Shown here: positions 28,472 through 38,813 of the stretch, in pieces
Layout: every line of letters starts with the position of its first letter
How positions within the stretch are numbered: position 1 is the first letter of the stretch
Source of the DNA: Xanthomonas boreopolis
GTDB lineage: Bacteria > Pseudomonadota > Gammaproteobacteria > Xanthomonadales > Xanthomonadaceae
Direction: 5' to 3'
Assembly: GCA_014654535.1 (NCBI GenBank)
Contig: BNBA01000007.1
Span: forward strand, 1-64,000
Length of the DNA: 64,000 bases
The notes under the pieces: model-generated
What the model was told of the DNA's origin: nothing
Databases searched by the model: none
What the model saw: the letters and a program-made list of their open reading frames with translations, nothing else
Position numbers and translations under genes: made by a program

Positions 28472-29257
28472 ATGACCCATAAGAACACCACCAAGGATCG
28501 CAAGATCAGTGCGCTGAGTGCTGCGTTGGCCCTGAGCCTCGGACTGATGCTCGCACCGACTCACGCCGCGGAAAACACGGAGGCCTCGCAAACCATGACC
28601 ACACAAGCCGCCTCGGACACGCTGTCCGTTAAGCAGCAGACCATTCCCCTGATCGCGGCGTTCATGGCCACGAGCGACATGCCCAAGCTCAACGCCACGT
28701 TGAATCAGGGACTGGACGCCGGCATGACCATCAGCGAGGCCAAGGAAATCCTGGTGCAGCTCTATGCCTATGCCGGATTCCCCAAAAGCCTCAACGCCCT
28801 GGGTGAATTGCTGAAAGTCGTGGAAGCACGCAAGCAGCGCGGTATCCAAGACACACCGGGTCGTGAACCGAGCCGTGCCATTCCGACCGGCGATGAATTG
28901 GTCGCGGTGGGCACGGCCAACCAGACGAAGATTTCCGGTGGTCCCGTCAAGAATGCAGTGACCGACTTTGCGCCAGTCATCAACCAGTACCTTCAGGCCC
29001 ATCTTTTCGGCGACATCTTCGAGCGCGACAACCTCGACTGGCAAAGCCGCGAATTGGCCACGGTTGGCGCGCTGGCCGCCATGCCGGGCGTCGAAGCGCA
29101 ACTGCGTTCGCACATGGCCGCCAGCATGCGCGTGGGCCTGACGGCTGCGCAACTGCGGCAGTTGATCCAGGTTCTGGCCGAGCATGGCGACAAGCAGGCC
29201 GCCGAGCGTGCGGATGCAGCGCTGACACAAGCGCTTGCTGCTGCGAAGGGGCGCTGA
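28472..29257 (+). CDS. Exported carboxymuconolactone-decarboxylase-like protein (copy 2)
   Basis: 261 residues with a Sec signal peptide (about 1-32, LAPTHAAE) and two CMD repeats (EILVQLYAYAGFPKSLNALG, then HLFGDIFERDNLDWQSRELA). It is strongly similar to 8401-9168 throughout, including the IPTGDELVAVGTANQTK linker. It has no CxxC, so it is not an AhpD-type thiol protein. The start was set at 28472, with GGAG upstream; in-frame ATGs at 28367 and 28457 are possible. It is followed after 2 bases by a lipoprotein hydrolase. Here, unlike copy 1, no cupin is adjacent. Confidence 0.82.
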   Translation: MTHKNTTKDRKISALSAALALSLGLMLAPTHAAENTEASQTMTTQAASDTLSVKQQTIPLIAAFMATSDMPKLNATLNQGLDAGMTISEAKEILVQLYAYAGFPKSLNALGELLKVVEARKQRGIQDTPGREPSRAIPTGDELVAVGTANQTKISGGPVKNAVTDFAPVINQYLQAHLFGDIFERDNLDWQSRELATVGALAAMPGVEAQLRSHMAASMRVGLTAAQLRQLIQVLAEHGDKQAAERADAALTQALAAAKGR

Positions 29258-29259
29258 CC

Positions 29260-30342
29260 ATGAACCTGACCAAGAAGGCCCTGCTGACCATCATGACGCT
29301 GACCTCGCTGACCGCTTGCACCACCCTTCCCGGTGCCTCAAACCATTCCGCTGGCCCCCTGGTGATCCAGGAACAAGGCAGCTTCGCCGTCGGCGGAAAA
29401 GTGGTAAGCATGCCCGGCACGTACAACAACAACGCCCCGACCTCCGCAGGACAGACGTTCCACGGCGATCATCTCTACGCCTTCTATCAGGTCCCGCAGA
29501 ATCCCAAGCCGCTGCCCATCGTCATGCTGCATGGCGCGTACCAGTCGGCGCGCAGTTGGGAAACCACGTCGGACGGCCGCGAAGGTTTCCAGACAATGTT
29601 CCTGCGCAAGGGCTTTCCGGTCTATCTCGTCGATCAGCCGCGCCGTGGCCGCGCGGGCAACAGCACGGTAGAGGAGAAGGTTGCGCCTACACCGTTCGAT
29701 CAGCTCTTCTTCGATCAATTCCGCATCGGAAAATGGCCGAACTACTTCGACAACGTCCAGTTCGACCGCAAGCCGGAGACGTTGGATCAGTTCTTCCGTT
29801 CGGTCACCCCGAACACTGGACCTTACGACGCGGGTGTGATCTCCGATGCTATGGCCGCGCTGTTCGACAAGATCGGGCCTGGCATCCTGTTCTCGCATTC
29901 GCAGGCCGGCGGACCGGGTTGGCTGACGGCCATCAAGAGCCAGAACGTCAAGGGCATCGTCGCGCTCGAACCGGGCAGCGGGTTCATCTTCCCGGAAGGC
30001 GAACTGCCCCCGGCGATGCCGAGTGCTGCAGGCACTTTGTCGCCCGAGCCGGTGTCGCTAGCGGATTTCGAGAAGCTCACGCGCATCCCGATCATCATCT
30101 ATTACGGCGACAACTTCCCGACCGAACCGACCACCGAGCGTGGCCAGGACAACTGGCGTGTGCGCCTGGCCATGGCCAGGCTCTGGGTCGATGCCATCAA
30201 CAAGCATGGTGGTAACGCGCAGCTCGTGCATCTGCCGGAGATCGGCATCCGAGGCAACACTCATTTCCTGATGTCCGACCTCAACAATGTCCAGATCGCC
30301 GATCTCATATCGAAGTTTCTGGCCGAGAAGAAGCTGGACTGA
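29260..30342 (+). CDS. Alpha/beta hydrolase lipoprotein
   Basis: 360 residues. The N terminus NLTKKALLTIMTLTSLTAC is a lipoprotein signal with lipobox LTAC, so the enzyme is probably membrane-anchored in the periplasm. Fold landmarks are VMLHGAYQSARSWETTSDGR (oxyanion loop), YLVDQPRRGRAGNST, the elbow ILFSHSQAGGPGW (Ser in HSQAG) and a C-terminal histidine in IRGNTHFLMSDLNN. Such proteins hydrolyse esters or lactones; substrate unknown. It lies between the CMD gene and a second, Tat-type hydrolase in one operon. Confidence 0.85.
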   Translation: MNLTKKALLTIMTLTSLTACTTLPGASNHSAGPLVIQEQGSFAVGGKVVSMPGTYNNNAPTSAGQTFHGDHLYAFYQVPQNPKPLPIVMLHGAYQSARSWETTSDGREGFQTMFLRKGFPVYLVDQPRRGRAGNSTVEEKVAPTPFDQLFFDQFRIGKWPNYFDNVQFDRKPETLDQFFRSVTPNTGPYDAGVISDAMAALFDKIGPGILFSHSQAGGPGWLTAIKSQNVKGIVALEPGSGFIFPEGELPPAMPSAAGTLSPEPVSLADFEKLTRIPIIIYYGDNFPTEPTTERGQDNWRVRLAMARLWVDAINKHGGNAQLVHLPEIGIRGNTHFLMSDLNNVQIADLISKFLAEKKLD

Positions 30343-30407
30343 CCCAACGGTGCAAAGGCGCGGTGCCGTATAGGCATAACGCTCTCAGATTAAAGAAAGG
30401 AGTTTGA

Positions 30408-31508
30408 ATGAGCCATGACACTATCGACAAGCCAAGGCGCGAGTTCCTCAGAACCTCCGCGATCGTCCTCACAGTTGCAACCATAGGAGTTCCTGCAATG
30501 ACTACTACCGCCGCAGCAGCCACCTTCGACTACAAGAAGAATCCGTTTACGCTGGTCTATGAAAACGCGATCACGAAGAACGAACCGGGCAAGGTCAACA
30601 TCCACCCGGTCAACTACGATCTCAACGGCCTGAACATCGTCGCCAACGTCTATACCCCGGCCAACTACGATCCGAAGAAGAAGTACGCCGCAATCGTGGT
30701 CGCCCACCCCAACGGCGGCGTGAAGGAACAGACCGCGGGCCTGCACGCCCAGCGCCTGGCCGAACTGGGCTACATCACGATCGCGATGGATGCCGCGTAC
30801 CAGGGTGGCAGCGGCGGCGAGCCGCGCAGCACGGACAAGCCACAATTCCGTACCGAGGACATCCATGGCGCGGCGGACTTCATCACCCGCTACCCGGGCG
30901 TCGATCCCGAACGCCTGGGGCTGCTCGGCATCTGCGGTGGCGGCGGGTATTCCTTGCAGGCGGCCAAGTCTGACAAGCGATTCAAAGCGGTGGCGACGCT
31001 GAGCATGTTCAACTCTGGCCGCGTTCGTCGCAACGGCTTCGAGGATTCGCAGTTGAACACGATCCAGCAGCGCCTGAAGGAGGCCTCGGACGCGCGCGCC
31101 CAGGAAAAGGCCGGCGGGAAGATCCTCTATTCCGGCGACGCAGACATGACCGACGAGCAGATCGCGGCGCTGCCGTTCGCGATGTACCGGCAGGGCTATG
31201 AGTACTACTGGCGCACCCACGCGCATCCCGGCTCGACCTTCAAGTACACCACGAGCAGCCTGCTCGACCTGATGCGCTGGGACGCCACCGACCAGATCGA
31301 ACTGATCGAACAGCCCCTGCTGATGATCGCCGGCAGCAAGGCCGACAGCCTGTACATGACCGAGGACGCCTTCGCCAAGGCCACCGGCGCCAAGGACAAG
31401 GAACTGTTCAAGATCGAGGGAGCCACCCATATCGAGACCTACTGGGTGGACAAGTACGTGGATGCCACCATCGGCAAGCTGACTTCGTTCTACGCGAAAA
31501 CGCTGTGA
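30408..31508 (+). CDS. Tat-exported dienelactone-hydrolase-like protein (copy 2)
   Basis: 366 residues. A textbook twin-arginine signal (PRREFLRTSAIVLTVA) precedes the fold. The elbow is GICGGGGYS with C176 as nucleophile; the oxyanion region AHPNGGVKEQTAGLHAQRLA and the C-terminal histidine in IEGATHIETY agree with the family. It is homologous to 14372-15394, which uses a Sec signal instead, so two differently exported copies exist in the island. Proposed role: hydrolysis of lactones or esters in the periplasm. Confidence 0.87.
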   Translation: MSHDTIDKPRREFLRTSAIVLTVATIGVPAMTTTAAAATFDYKKNPFTLVYENAITKNEPGKVNIHPVNYDLNGLNIVANVYTPANYDPKKKYAAIVVAHPNGGVKEQTAGLHAQRLAELGYITIAMDAAYQGGSGGEPRSTDKPQFRTEDIHGAADFITRYPGVDPERLGLLGICGGGGYSLQAAKSDKRFKAVATLSMFNSGRVRRNGFEDSQLNTIQQRLKEASDARAQEKAGGKILYSGDADMTDEQIAALPFAMYRQGYEYYWRTHAHPGSTFKYTTSSLLDLMRWDATDQIELIEQPLLMIAGSKADSLYMTEDAFAKATGAKDKELFKIEGATHIETYWVDKYVDATIGKLTSFYAKTL

Positions 31509-31562
31509 CCCTGCGCGTCATCCATTGATTCGCGCTGCTGCTGACTAGAGGCGTTATGTTCC

Positions 31563-33113
31563 ATGAATCTATTTGAGAGTCTTCTGGCGCTGACATTCGT
31601 TGCGGCGGCGCTGTTGAAGCTCTCAAATCGATTCGGCATTCCCTATCCGTCCATGTTGGCATTGGCGGGTGTGGGCGTTGCGGCATTGCCGTTCGCCCCC
31701 ACCGTCGAGATTAGTCCGGACTTGGCTCTGGCCTTGTTTATTCCACCGGCGCTCTTCGACATTGCCTATGACACTTCACCGCGGCAGTTGCGCCGCCTAT
31801 GGATGCCACTTGTGTCGCTGGCACTGGTGGCTGTTTTATTGACGACTGGCGTAGTCGCCTGGATGGCTTGGGCGATGATCGGGCTCCCCCTGGCGGCCGC
31901 CATCGTCCTGGGTGCAATCGTTGCGCCACCAGACGCAGCGGCCGCCAGCGCGGCGATGTCGCAGTTGGGACTGCCGCGCCGCACGATGGCGGTACTAGAG
32001 GGGGAGAGCCTGCTCAACGACGCATCGGCGCTGTTGATTTTCGGTGCTGCGATGAGCTTTGTGCATGCCCAAGGCTCATCCGAATCGGCTCTAACGCACC
32101 TGCTCGTGGCCGCGCCCGGAGGTATTGCCTTCGGCGTGGTGGTCGGCATCGGGTATCGGTATCTGCGGCGCTGGTTCGCCGGCACATTAAGTGCGCGCGT
32201 CGTGGAGTTCGCCTCTACTTGGGCGGTCTGGCTGGTCGCAGAGCGACTGGAGCTTTCCGCGATCCTTGCGATCGTCGCATTTGCGATGTATCTGGGACAG
32301 TTCACGTCAGAGCGCCTATCGGCGCGCGATCGCCTGCATTCCTACAGCGTATGGGAATCGGTTGTCTTCGTGCTGAACGTGCTGGCCTTTCTTCTCATGG
32401 GCCTGCAGGCGCGCTCCGTGGTGGCACATCTGCATGGTCAAGAACTGCAGCAGGGTGTCCTGGTTGCTGGTCTGGTGCTGTTGGCCGTTGTCCTGGTGCG
32501 CATACTGTGGGTGATGACCTACGCGCTGGGGGTGCGCAGTGCCAGCCGATGGCTTCCCGGCCGGCCTCAAGGGCCACACCCGGATTGGCGCTTGGGTCTA
32601 GTCATCTCGTGGTCCGGAATGCGGGGACTGGTGACGCTGGCCACCGCCTTGGCGTTGCCGCAAGGGTTTCCCGGACGGGACATCATCGTATTAAGCGCCT
32701 TTGTGGTCGTGCAGGGGACGCTAGTGCTGCAGGGACTTACCGTCGGCCCCCTTATCCGGCTGCTTGGCATTGAACCGGACCATTCGCTGAACCGAGAACT
32801 GTCGGTAGCGCGCACCGTGCTCATCCGTGCCGCCCTGGAATCGCTCGCCTCGCAGAGCGGCGAGGCAGCGCGGGCATTGCGCGAGGAATATCGCAGCAAG
32901 GCAGTGGTGGCTGGAAACGAAGACCATCCACAGGACGATACGGAATTCGACCAGCTCCGCAGGCGGGCCATCACGGCCCAGCGCGAAGCGCTTTTATTGC
33001 TTCGTCGGGACGAGGCAGTGGCTGAGGATGTCTTCTACCAACTGGAGCGAGAACTCGATTGTGCTGAGTTGTACGCCACGTCGCTGAACGACATTGCGAT
33101 CAAAGAATCTTGA
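31563..33113 (+). CDS. Na+/H+ antiporter, CPA1 (NhaP-like)
   Basis: 516 residues, inner membrane, about 11-12 transmembrane segments in the first 400 residues. CPA1 signatures include PPALFDIAYDTSPRQLRR, GAIVAPPDAAAASAAM (PPDAAA in place of the common P-T-D-P-V-A), LEGESLLNDASALLIFGAAM and SWSGMRGLVTLATALALPQG. The hydrophilic tail (about 420-516, rich in E/R) is cytoplasmic. It exchanges cations for protons; a role in pH or salt balance during solute oxidation is inference. It lies 54 bases after the Tat hydrolase. Confidence 0.9.
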   Translation: MNLFESLLALTFVAAALLKLSNRFGIPYPSMLALAGVGVAALPFAPTVEISPDLALALFIPPALFDIAYDTSPRQLRRLWMPLVSLALVAVLLTTGVVAWMAWAMIGLPLAAAIVLGAIVAPPDAAAASAAMSQLGLPRRTMAVLEGESLLNDASALLIFGAAMSFVHAQGSSESALTHLLVAAPGGIAFGVVVGIGYRYLRRWFAGTLSARVVEFASTWAVWLVAERLELSAILAIVAFAMYLGQFTSERLSARDRLHSYSVWESVVFVLNVLAFLLMGLQARSVVAHLHGQELQQGVLVAGLVLLAVVLVRILWVMTYALGVRSASRWLPGRPQGPHPDWRLGLVISWSGMRGLVTLATALALPQGFPGRDIIVLSAFVVVQGTLVLQGLTVGPLIRLLGIEPDHSLNRELSVARTVLIRAALESLASQSGEAARALREEYRSKAVVAGNEDHPQDDTEFDQLRRRAITAQREALLLLRRDEAVAEDVFYQLERELDCAELYATSLNDIAIKES

Positions 33114-33133
33114 ACGGGACAGAAAAATTGTCG

Positions 33134-34267
33134 ATGAAGAAATGGTGGCGTCGGACCGCGTTGATCTTGCTGATGCTGGGCGTCGCCCTGGCTGCGGGCG
33201 GTTACGCCTATCTGCAGCATCCCAAGTTTGGAGCCTTGCCTGAAGGCGCGCACCTTCTGGCGGTCGAGCATTCCCCTCACTATGTCAACGGCGAATTCCA
33301 GAACCTCATCGACACGCCGATGCGCACCGAGGACACGAGCTTCGTGTCCAACGTGATCTCGATGCTGTTCGACCGCAATCCCAACCTCAAGCCGTCCGCA
33401 GCGCTCCCATCGGTCCACGTCGATCTCAAGGCCTTGCCGAGGGATCGCGATGTGGTGGTATGGCTGGGTCATTCCTCCTACTTCGTACAACTGGACGGGA
33501 AACGCATTCTGATCGATCCGGTGTTCAGCACCAACGCCGGGCCGTTCCCAGGGACCAACGTGGCATTTCCCGGGACCACGCCCTACACGACCGATGACAT
33601 GCCCGACATCGACGTGCTGCTGGTCACGCATGATCACTGGGACCACCTGGACTATCCGAGTGCCAAGGCGTTGTTGCCGAAGGTCGGGCAGGTCGTCGTC
33701 GGGCTGGGGGTTGGGGAGTTCTTCGACCGTTGGGGCTATCCATCCGAGCGCGTCCATGAGGCGGACTGGAACGACGTGCTGGAGCCTGTCCCAGGCCTGC
33801 GTATCCACGTCCTGCCGGCACGCCACTACTCGGGCCGCATGCTCACGCGCAACAAGACCTTGTGGGTCGCCTTTGCGTTGGAGACCTCGCAACGCCGACT
33901 CTTCTTCAGCGGCGACAGCGGCTATGGCCCGCACTTCCGGGAGATCGGCGAACGCTTCGGTGGGTTCGATCTGGCGGCGCTGGACATGGGGCAGTACGAC
34001 AAGCGCTGGGCGAACATTCACATGTTTCCCGAACAGGCAGCCCAGGCAGCCCAGGATCTTCGCGCCAAGGCATTGCTGCCGGCGCACGTGGGCCGGTTCA
34101 CCATCGCGGCGCATGACTGGGACGAACCCCTGAATCAGATCGATCAAGCGAGCCAGGGCCGGCCTTACCGTCTGCTGACACCGAACATCGGTGCACTGGT
34201 TCTGCTCGACGACGACACGCAGCAGTTCCCGCGCTGGTGGAAACGTGCCGTGTCGAAGGTGGATTGA
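33134..34267 (+). CDS. Metallo-beta-lactamase-fold hydrolase, membrane-anchored
   Basis: 377 residues. After an uncleaved or cleavable hydrophobic N terminus (ALILLMLGVALAAGGYAYL) comes an MBL fold of the UlaG/NAPE-PLD-like group: LGHSSYFVQLDGKRILIDPV, then the zinc motif THDHWDHLD (H166, H168, D170, H171), LPARHYSGRM and FFSGDSGYGPHF. Relatives act as lactonases or phosphodiesterases. The start at 33134 (MKKWW) is preferred over a TTG at 33110 that overlaps the antiporter stop. Its stop overlaps the next start by one base. Confidence 0.85.
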   Translation: MKKWWRRTALILLMLGVALAAGGYAYLQHPKFGALPEGAHLLAVEHSPHYVNGEFQNLIDTPMRTEDTSFVSNVISMLFDRNPNLKPSAALPSVHVDLKALPRDRDVVVWLGHSSYFVQLDGKRILIDPVFSTNAGPFPGTNVAFPGTTPYTTDDMPDIDVLLVTHDHWDHLDYPSAKALLPKVGQVVVGLGVGEFFDRWGYPSERVHEADWNDVLEPVPGLRIHVLPARHYSGRMLTRNKTLWVAFALETSQRRLFFSGDSGYGPHFREIGERFGGFDLAALDMGQYDKRWANIHMFPEQAAQAAQDLRAKALLPAHVGRFTIAAHDWDEPLNQIDQASQGRPYRLLTPNIGALVLLDDDTQQFPRWWKRAVSKVD

Positions 34268-35220
34268 TGGTCATCCAGCGACTTGGTGACATGAATCGCT
34301 TCACCATGGCTGCGTTGCATGCGCTCGTACTTGTCGCATCACTGCTGTCCGGAACCGCCATCGCCGGATCGCAGCAGCCACCTACGGCAGTGCAATCCGA
34401 TGATGGCAGTGCAAATGCCGGGGGTGACCCCAAAATGGAGAAAACCATGAGTACAGATAAACCCGTCGTCCTGGTCGTCGGCGCAAGCGGAAGCATTGGT
34501 GTGCCAACCGTCGTCGAAGCCTTCAGTAGGGGGTACGAGACGAGAGCGCTGGTGCGCAATCCGGCTCAGGCAAAACTATTTCCCAAGGGTGTAAAGATCG
34601 TTGTCGGCGACCTGACCCAGGCCGAAACACTGCACGAGGCCGTTGAAGGTGTCACCGGCATCATCTTCACCCACGGTATCGGTGGAAACGATCCGAAAGG
34701 GGCCGAGCAGGTGAACTACGGTGCCGTGCGCAACGTCCTGAATGTGCTGAAGGCGCCGGCACGCATCGCACTGATGACCGCCGTTGGAGTGACGAAGCCC
34801 AGCGTCGGGCACGACTGGAAGCGTCGCGGGGAAAGGCTTGTACGCGCCAGCGGACTGCCTTACACCATCGTGCGGCCCGGATGGTTCGACTACAACGCTC
34901 CCGACCAACAGCGCCTGGTGCTGCGGCAAGGCGACACGAACTGGGCAGGATCACCGTCCGACGGCGTGGTCGCCCGCGTGCAGATCGCCCAGGTCCTTGT
35001 CGCCTCGCTGACCTCGACCGCCGCGAACCACAAGACCTTTGAATTGGTCGCCGAGCGCGGCGCCGCGCAAACTGATCTTGAGCCGCTCTTCTCGGCGCTG
35101 CCGGCCGACCCGGTGGACGGCCATGACGGCAATCAGGATCGGGACAACCTTCCGCTCGCCAAGGAGCCATCCGCTGTCATTCGTGACCTCGACGCGATCC
35201 GCGGAAGATTCAAGGATTGA
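34267..35220 (+). CDS. NmrA/atypical SDR-family NAD(P)-binding protein with signal-like N terminus
   Basis: 317 residues in the long form. A Rossmann loop VVGASGSIGVPTVVEAF, ALVRNPAQAKLFP and RPGWFDYNAPDQQRL mark an NmrA-like atypical SDR, which binds NAD(P) and may reduce quinones or sense redox state. The long form, which overlaps the upstream stop by one base, begins with a signal-peptide-like stretch (ALHALVLVASLLSGTAIAGS). An internal ATG near 34447 with GGAG upstream would give a normal cytoplasmic protein. The last gene of the plus-strand run, followed by a strong terminator. Confidence 0.8.
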   Translation: MVIQRLGDMNRFTMAALHALVLVASLLSGTAIAGSQQPPTAVQSDDGSANAGGDPKMEKTMSTDKPVVLVVGASGSIGVPTVVEAFSRGYETRALVRNPAQAKLFPKGVKIVVGDLTQAETLHEAVEGVTGIIFTHGIGGNDPKGAEQVNYGAVRNVLNVLKAPARIALMTAVGVTKPSVGHDWKRRGERLVRASGLPYTIVRPGWFDYNAPDQQRLVLRQGDTNWAGSPSDGVVARVQIAQVLVASLTSTAANHKTFELVAERGAAQTDLEPLFSALPADPVDGHDGNQDRDNLPLAKEPSAVIRDLDAIRGRFKD

Positions 35221-35313
35221 CAACAAGGGGATGAGCGAACTGGGCGCCGACGCACGACGTGTGCCACGTTCCGCCTGCATCCTGGTTCAATCGCAAAAGC
35301 GAAGGCGTGAAGG

Positions 35314-35371
35314 GGCCGCGCGTCCCCGCGATCCGGGCAGTTTGGCGTGATCGACGCGCGGCCTTTTTTTT
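35314..35371 (+). terminator. Rho-independent terminator
   Basis: GGCCGCGCGTC (35314-35324) pairs perfectly with GACGCGCGGCC (35353-35363), followed at once by eight Ts. It ends the plus-strand operon and lies just before the stop of the convergent SDR gene. The loop is long (28 bases). Confidence 0.85.
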
Positions 35372-35389
35372 CCTGCAGGCTGACCGGCT

Positions 35390-36130
35390 TCAAAGCTCCT
35401 GCACGGTCGGGCGGAACAGGATCTCGTTGATGTCGATGTTCTCAGGCTGGCTCATGGCGAACAGCACGCAGCGCGCAAAGCTGTCGGCCGGGATGGCGTT
35501 GTTCTTGTAGTAGTCGGCGATCGCCTCGTTGACACCCGGAGCACCGACCGATGCCGGCAGCTCGGTGTCCACCGCGCCCGGCGAAAGCACCGTGGTGCGG
35601 ATGTTGTAGGGTTTGACTTCCTTGCGCAGTGCCTCGGAAATCACCCGCACCGAATACTTGGTCGCTGAGTAGATCGCGCCGCCGGCACCGATGGTGTGGC
35701 CGGCCACGGACGAGACGTTGATGAACTGGCCGCTCTTCTGATCCTTGAAGTAAGGCAGCGCTGCGGCGATGCCCCAGAGTACGCCCTTGATGTTGACGTC
35801 GATACATTGATCCCATTCATCGAAGCGCAGCATTTCGAGGGGCGCCAGCGGCATCAGGCCGGCGTTGTTGATCATCACGTCGATGCGGCCATGCAGCTTC
35901 ACGGCATGGTCAACTAGCGCCTTGACCTGCTCGCGATCGGTCACGTCCACCTTGAACGCGGCCTCCTTGGGCTGGCCCAGTTCAGCCGCCAGCGCTTCCA
36001 GGCGATCCAGGCGGCGCGCACCGAGCACGACGTTGGCGCCGGCCTTGACCAGGTGGCGTGCGGTTTCGGCACCCAGGCCGCTCGATGCGCCGGTGATGAC
36101 CACCACCTTGCCTTTAATGTTCTCAGTCAT
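35390..36130 (-). CDS. Short-chain dehydrogenase/reductase (NADP-type)
   Basis: 246 residues, cytoplasmic. The cofactor loop is TGASSGLG (13-20), with the R-R pair at 39-40 (GARRLDRL) favouring NADPH. NNAG at 88-91, S140/S141, Y154 and K158 (YSATKYS) complete the active site. It is similar to YdfG-like serine/3-hydroxy acid dehydrogenases, a group with broad substrates. It lies 117 bases downstream of a cupin on the same strand and forms the end of an MFS-cupin-SDR run. Confidence 0.9.
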   Translation of the reverse strand: MTENIKGKVVVITGASSGLGAETARHLVKAGANVVLGARRLDRLEALAAELGQPKEAAFKVDVTDREQVKALVDHAVKLHGRIDVMINNAGLMPLAPLEMLRFDEWDQCIDVNIKGVLWGIAAALPYFKDQKSGQFINVSSVAGHTIGAGGAIYSATKYSVRVISEALRKEVKPYNIRTTVLSPGAVDTELPASVGAPGVNEAIADYYKNNAIPADSFARCVLFAMSQPENIDINEILFRPTVQEL

Positions 36131-36247
36131 TGCTGTTCTCTCTCAATGCGTTTGTCAGTCGGACCCAGCCAGTCTCTTGTTGGACCTGGCCAGCGAAACA
36201 TCGGACGGATGCGCCAATGGTGGGAGCGGATCGCAATTGCGATAGCC

Positions 36248-36658
<411 letters not shown>

Positions 36659-36740
36659 GGACAATTCCTCGTGTACGGGCGAGATAGCGATGGGAAGGAC
36701 CGTAAGTTGCAGAAGTCCGTGGGTGATGATCGATGCGTGA

Positions 36741-38180
36741 TCATTCCACCGATCCCGCAGCAACCTCCGCAGTGCGTAGGCCTTCCTTCCTGCGGTTGGC
36801 CGGCAGAATGAAAGCGGCGGTCAGGACGAGCGCAACCACGTTCATCACGGCGGCTCCGATGAACACTGCGCTCACCTGGTGGCTCATCTCCACCGCGCCT
36901 GTCAGTTGTGGGTCCGCGTTGGCGGCAAAAACGACGATCAGTATGCTCAGGCCGATGGAGCCACCCAACTGGTGCGCGACGTTGACGAGTCCCGAGGCAG
37001 CACCCTGGTCGCGAGCTTGCACGCCACGCACGCCGGACGTCGTGAGCGGGGCCATGGCACAACCATTGCCGATGCCGATCAGCACCATCGGCAAGGCGAG
37101 CTGCCAGACCGAAGCATTGGCGCCCGCGCTTGCCAGCCAGAACAGGCCGGCGCCGATGACCAGCAGCGATCCCATGAGCATCTGAACTCCGCCCAGCACG
37201 CGCGTGACGCGGGGAACGGCCATCGCGGCGACGAACTGGACCAATGTCATGGGAAGAAACCCGAGGCCGGCTTCCAACGCCGAGTAGCCGAGCACCCGCT
37301 GCATGTATTGCGTGCCGAAGAAGAAAAACGACACGATCGAGCCCACGTAAAGCATGCGCGCCAGATAGGCGGCGGAACGCTCTCGGCTGCATAGCAGACG
37401 CAGGGGCAGGATGGGCACTTCGACCCGGCCTTCATGCCAAAGGAAGAAACCGAGGACCACCACCGAGAGCACCAAGGTCGCCAGCGTGACCGGATCAAGC
37501 CATCCCGCCTCGGCGGCATTGACCAGGCCATAGACCAACAGCCCCACGCCCACCGTCGAGGTAATGGCGCCCGTCACATCGAACTTGCCCTGGGTAGGCA
37601 CGTTGTCGGGGATGTAGCGCGCGACGGCGACCACCAGCCCGATGCCGATCGGGATGTTCACCAAAAAGCCGATGCGCCAGGACAGCAGGCCGGCGAAAAT
37701 GCCGCCCAGCACCAGTCCGAGGCTCGCGCCTGCGCCAGCGACAACCGAATACCAGGCCAGCGCCCGGGTGCGCTCGCTGCCTTCCGGGAACGTAGTCGAG
37801 ATGATGGCAAGCACGCTCGGCGCCAGGATCGACGCGCCAAGTCCTTGCACCGCCCGCGCGGCGATCAGTTCGTAGGGCGATTGAGCGATGCCGATGACCA
37901 GCGAAGCAACCGTGAACAGGACAACGCCCACCCGCAGGACACGGCGACGGCCGAAGGTATCCCCGAGGCGGGCGGACAGGAGAAGGAAGCCCCCGAAGCA
38001 AAGCAGATAGGCGTTTTGCACCCAGGTCTGCATCACCGGGCTCATGTGCATCGTCCTGCCGATTTCTGGCATGCCGGTATAGACGATGGACAGATCCAGC
38101 AGGATCATCAGATAGGCAACCAGCACCACGCCCAGGATGGTGTTGGGGCTGGCCGCCTTCGCGGAAGTAGGAAATGTCAT
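36741..38180 (-). CDS. MFS drug/solute exporter, DHA2 (14-TMS) family
   Basis: 479 residues, inner membrane, about 14 transmembrane segments. DHA2 motifs are visible: [17 protein letters not shown] in the first segment, [16 protein letters not shown] (motif A), and the motif C-like [19 protein letters not shown]. Relatives (QacA/EmrB type) expel toxic cations or lipophilic compounds using the proton gradient. It leads the minus-strand MFS-cupin-SDR run, so it may export a substrate or product of that pathway (inference). It has no outer membrane partner gene nearby. Confidence 0.92.
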   Translation of the reverse strand: MTFPTSAKAASPNTILGVVLVAYLMILLDLSIVYTGMPEIGRTMHMSPVMQTWVQNAYLLCFGGFLLLSARLGDTFGRRRVLRVGVVLFTVASLVIGIAQSPYELIAARAVQGLGASILAPSVLAIISTTFPEGSERTRALAWYSVVAGAGASLGLVLGGIFAGLLSWRIGFLVNIPIGIGLVVAVARYIPDNVPTQGKFDVTGAITSTVGVGLLVYGLVNAAEAGWLDPVTLATLVLSVVVLGFFLWHEGRVEVPILPLRLLCSRERSAAYLARMLYVGSIVSFFFFGTQYMQRVLGYSALEAGLGFLPMTLVQFVAAMAVPRVTRVLGGVQMLMGSLLVIGAGLFWLASAGANASVWQLALPMVLIGIGNGCAMAPLTTSGVRGVQARDQGAASGLVNVAHQLGGSIGLSILIVVFAANADPQLTGAVEMSHQVSAVFIGAAVMNVVALVLTAAFILPANRRKEGLRTAEVAAGSVE

Positions 38181-38385
38181 CAGATAGCTTTCATCGATAT
38201 GGCCTGTCCGAAGCAGGTCGGATCAGGGTGCGTTCCTTTCATGTCCTCGGTTGGCCGCCCTGGATCGACCAGCCCGGCATCTCTGCTGCAGCTTTCCCCG
38301 AGATCGCAAGTCGGCCGGTCGGATGCTGATGCAGGTGGGGCCGCGGTAGGGCGGGCCCTTTGCCCGTGGCAAGCGGGCTATCTGC

Positions 38386-38496
38386 TTAACGCGATCCCGC
38401 GCCCGCATTTGCGCCAGCCGCCTCGGCCGAGACACGCCAGACCGTGTTGCCGACATCGCCCTTGATGAGAAGCGCACCTTCGGCATCCTCGGCCAG
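38386..38496 (-). pseudogene. C-terminal remnant of a PQQ-type sugar (sorbosone) dehydrogenase
   Basis: On the minus strand, 36 codons read AEDAEGALLIKGDVGNTVWR, then VSAEAAGANAG to a TAA at 38386-38388. GALL-x-x-x-DVGN-x-x-WRV is the usual end of GSDH-family sugar dehydrogenases. An in-frame TGA sits just upstream (38497-38499), so the remainder is gone. It is a scar of a lost gene between the cargo and the copper island. Confidence 0.6.
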
Positions 38497-38813
38497 TCAC
38501 GCAGGCGCGTTCTTCAAGATTTTTTGGTCACCCGTGAGCGCGCCTGTACAGGTTGTACGAACATCGAAATTCCCGGCTTCATGGTTTGTCATTGGTCGCC
38601 GAAGGAATCTCAGAATTGCTCCTTATCTATTCGGCACTGACTCAATTAAAACTATATGGCGGCCTCAGCATCATGAGAAGACGGCAAAATCAGCATACAG
38701 TGCTGAATTAAGCTCATTAATTGCAGAGGGAATCACGACGAGTCCCCGGCACGCGGAAAGGCGTCAGCGCACAACCTCACGCCGCAGCCGGGCACGACAT
38801 GGGAAGCCGGAGT
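38497..38813. other. AT-richer junction between cargo and copper island
   Basis: I see no gene here. The stretch 38570-38730 is clearly less GC-rich than both neighbours. CAGGCGCG near 38504 is repeated inverted as CGCGCCTG near 38543, and CTGTACAG is a perfect 8-bp palindrome near 38548. This looks like a join between separately acquired segments. Confidence 0.4.
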
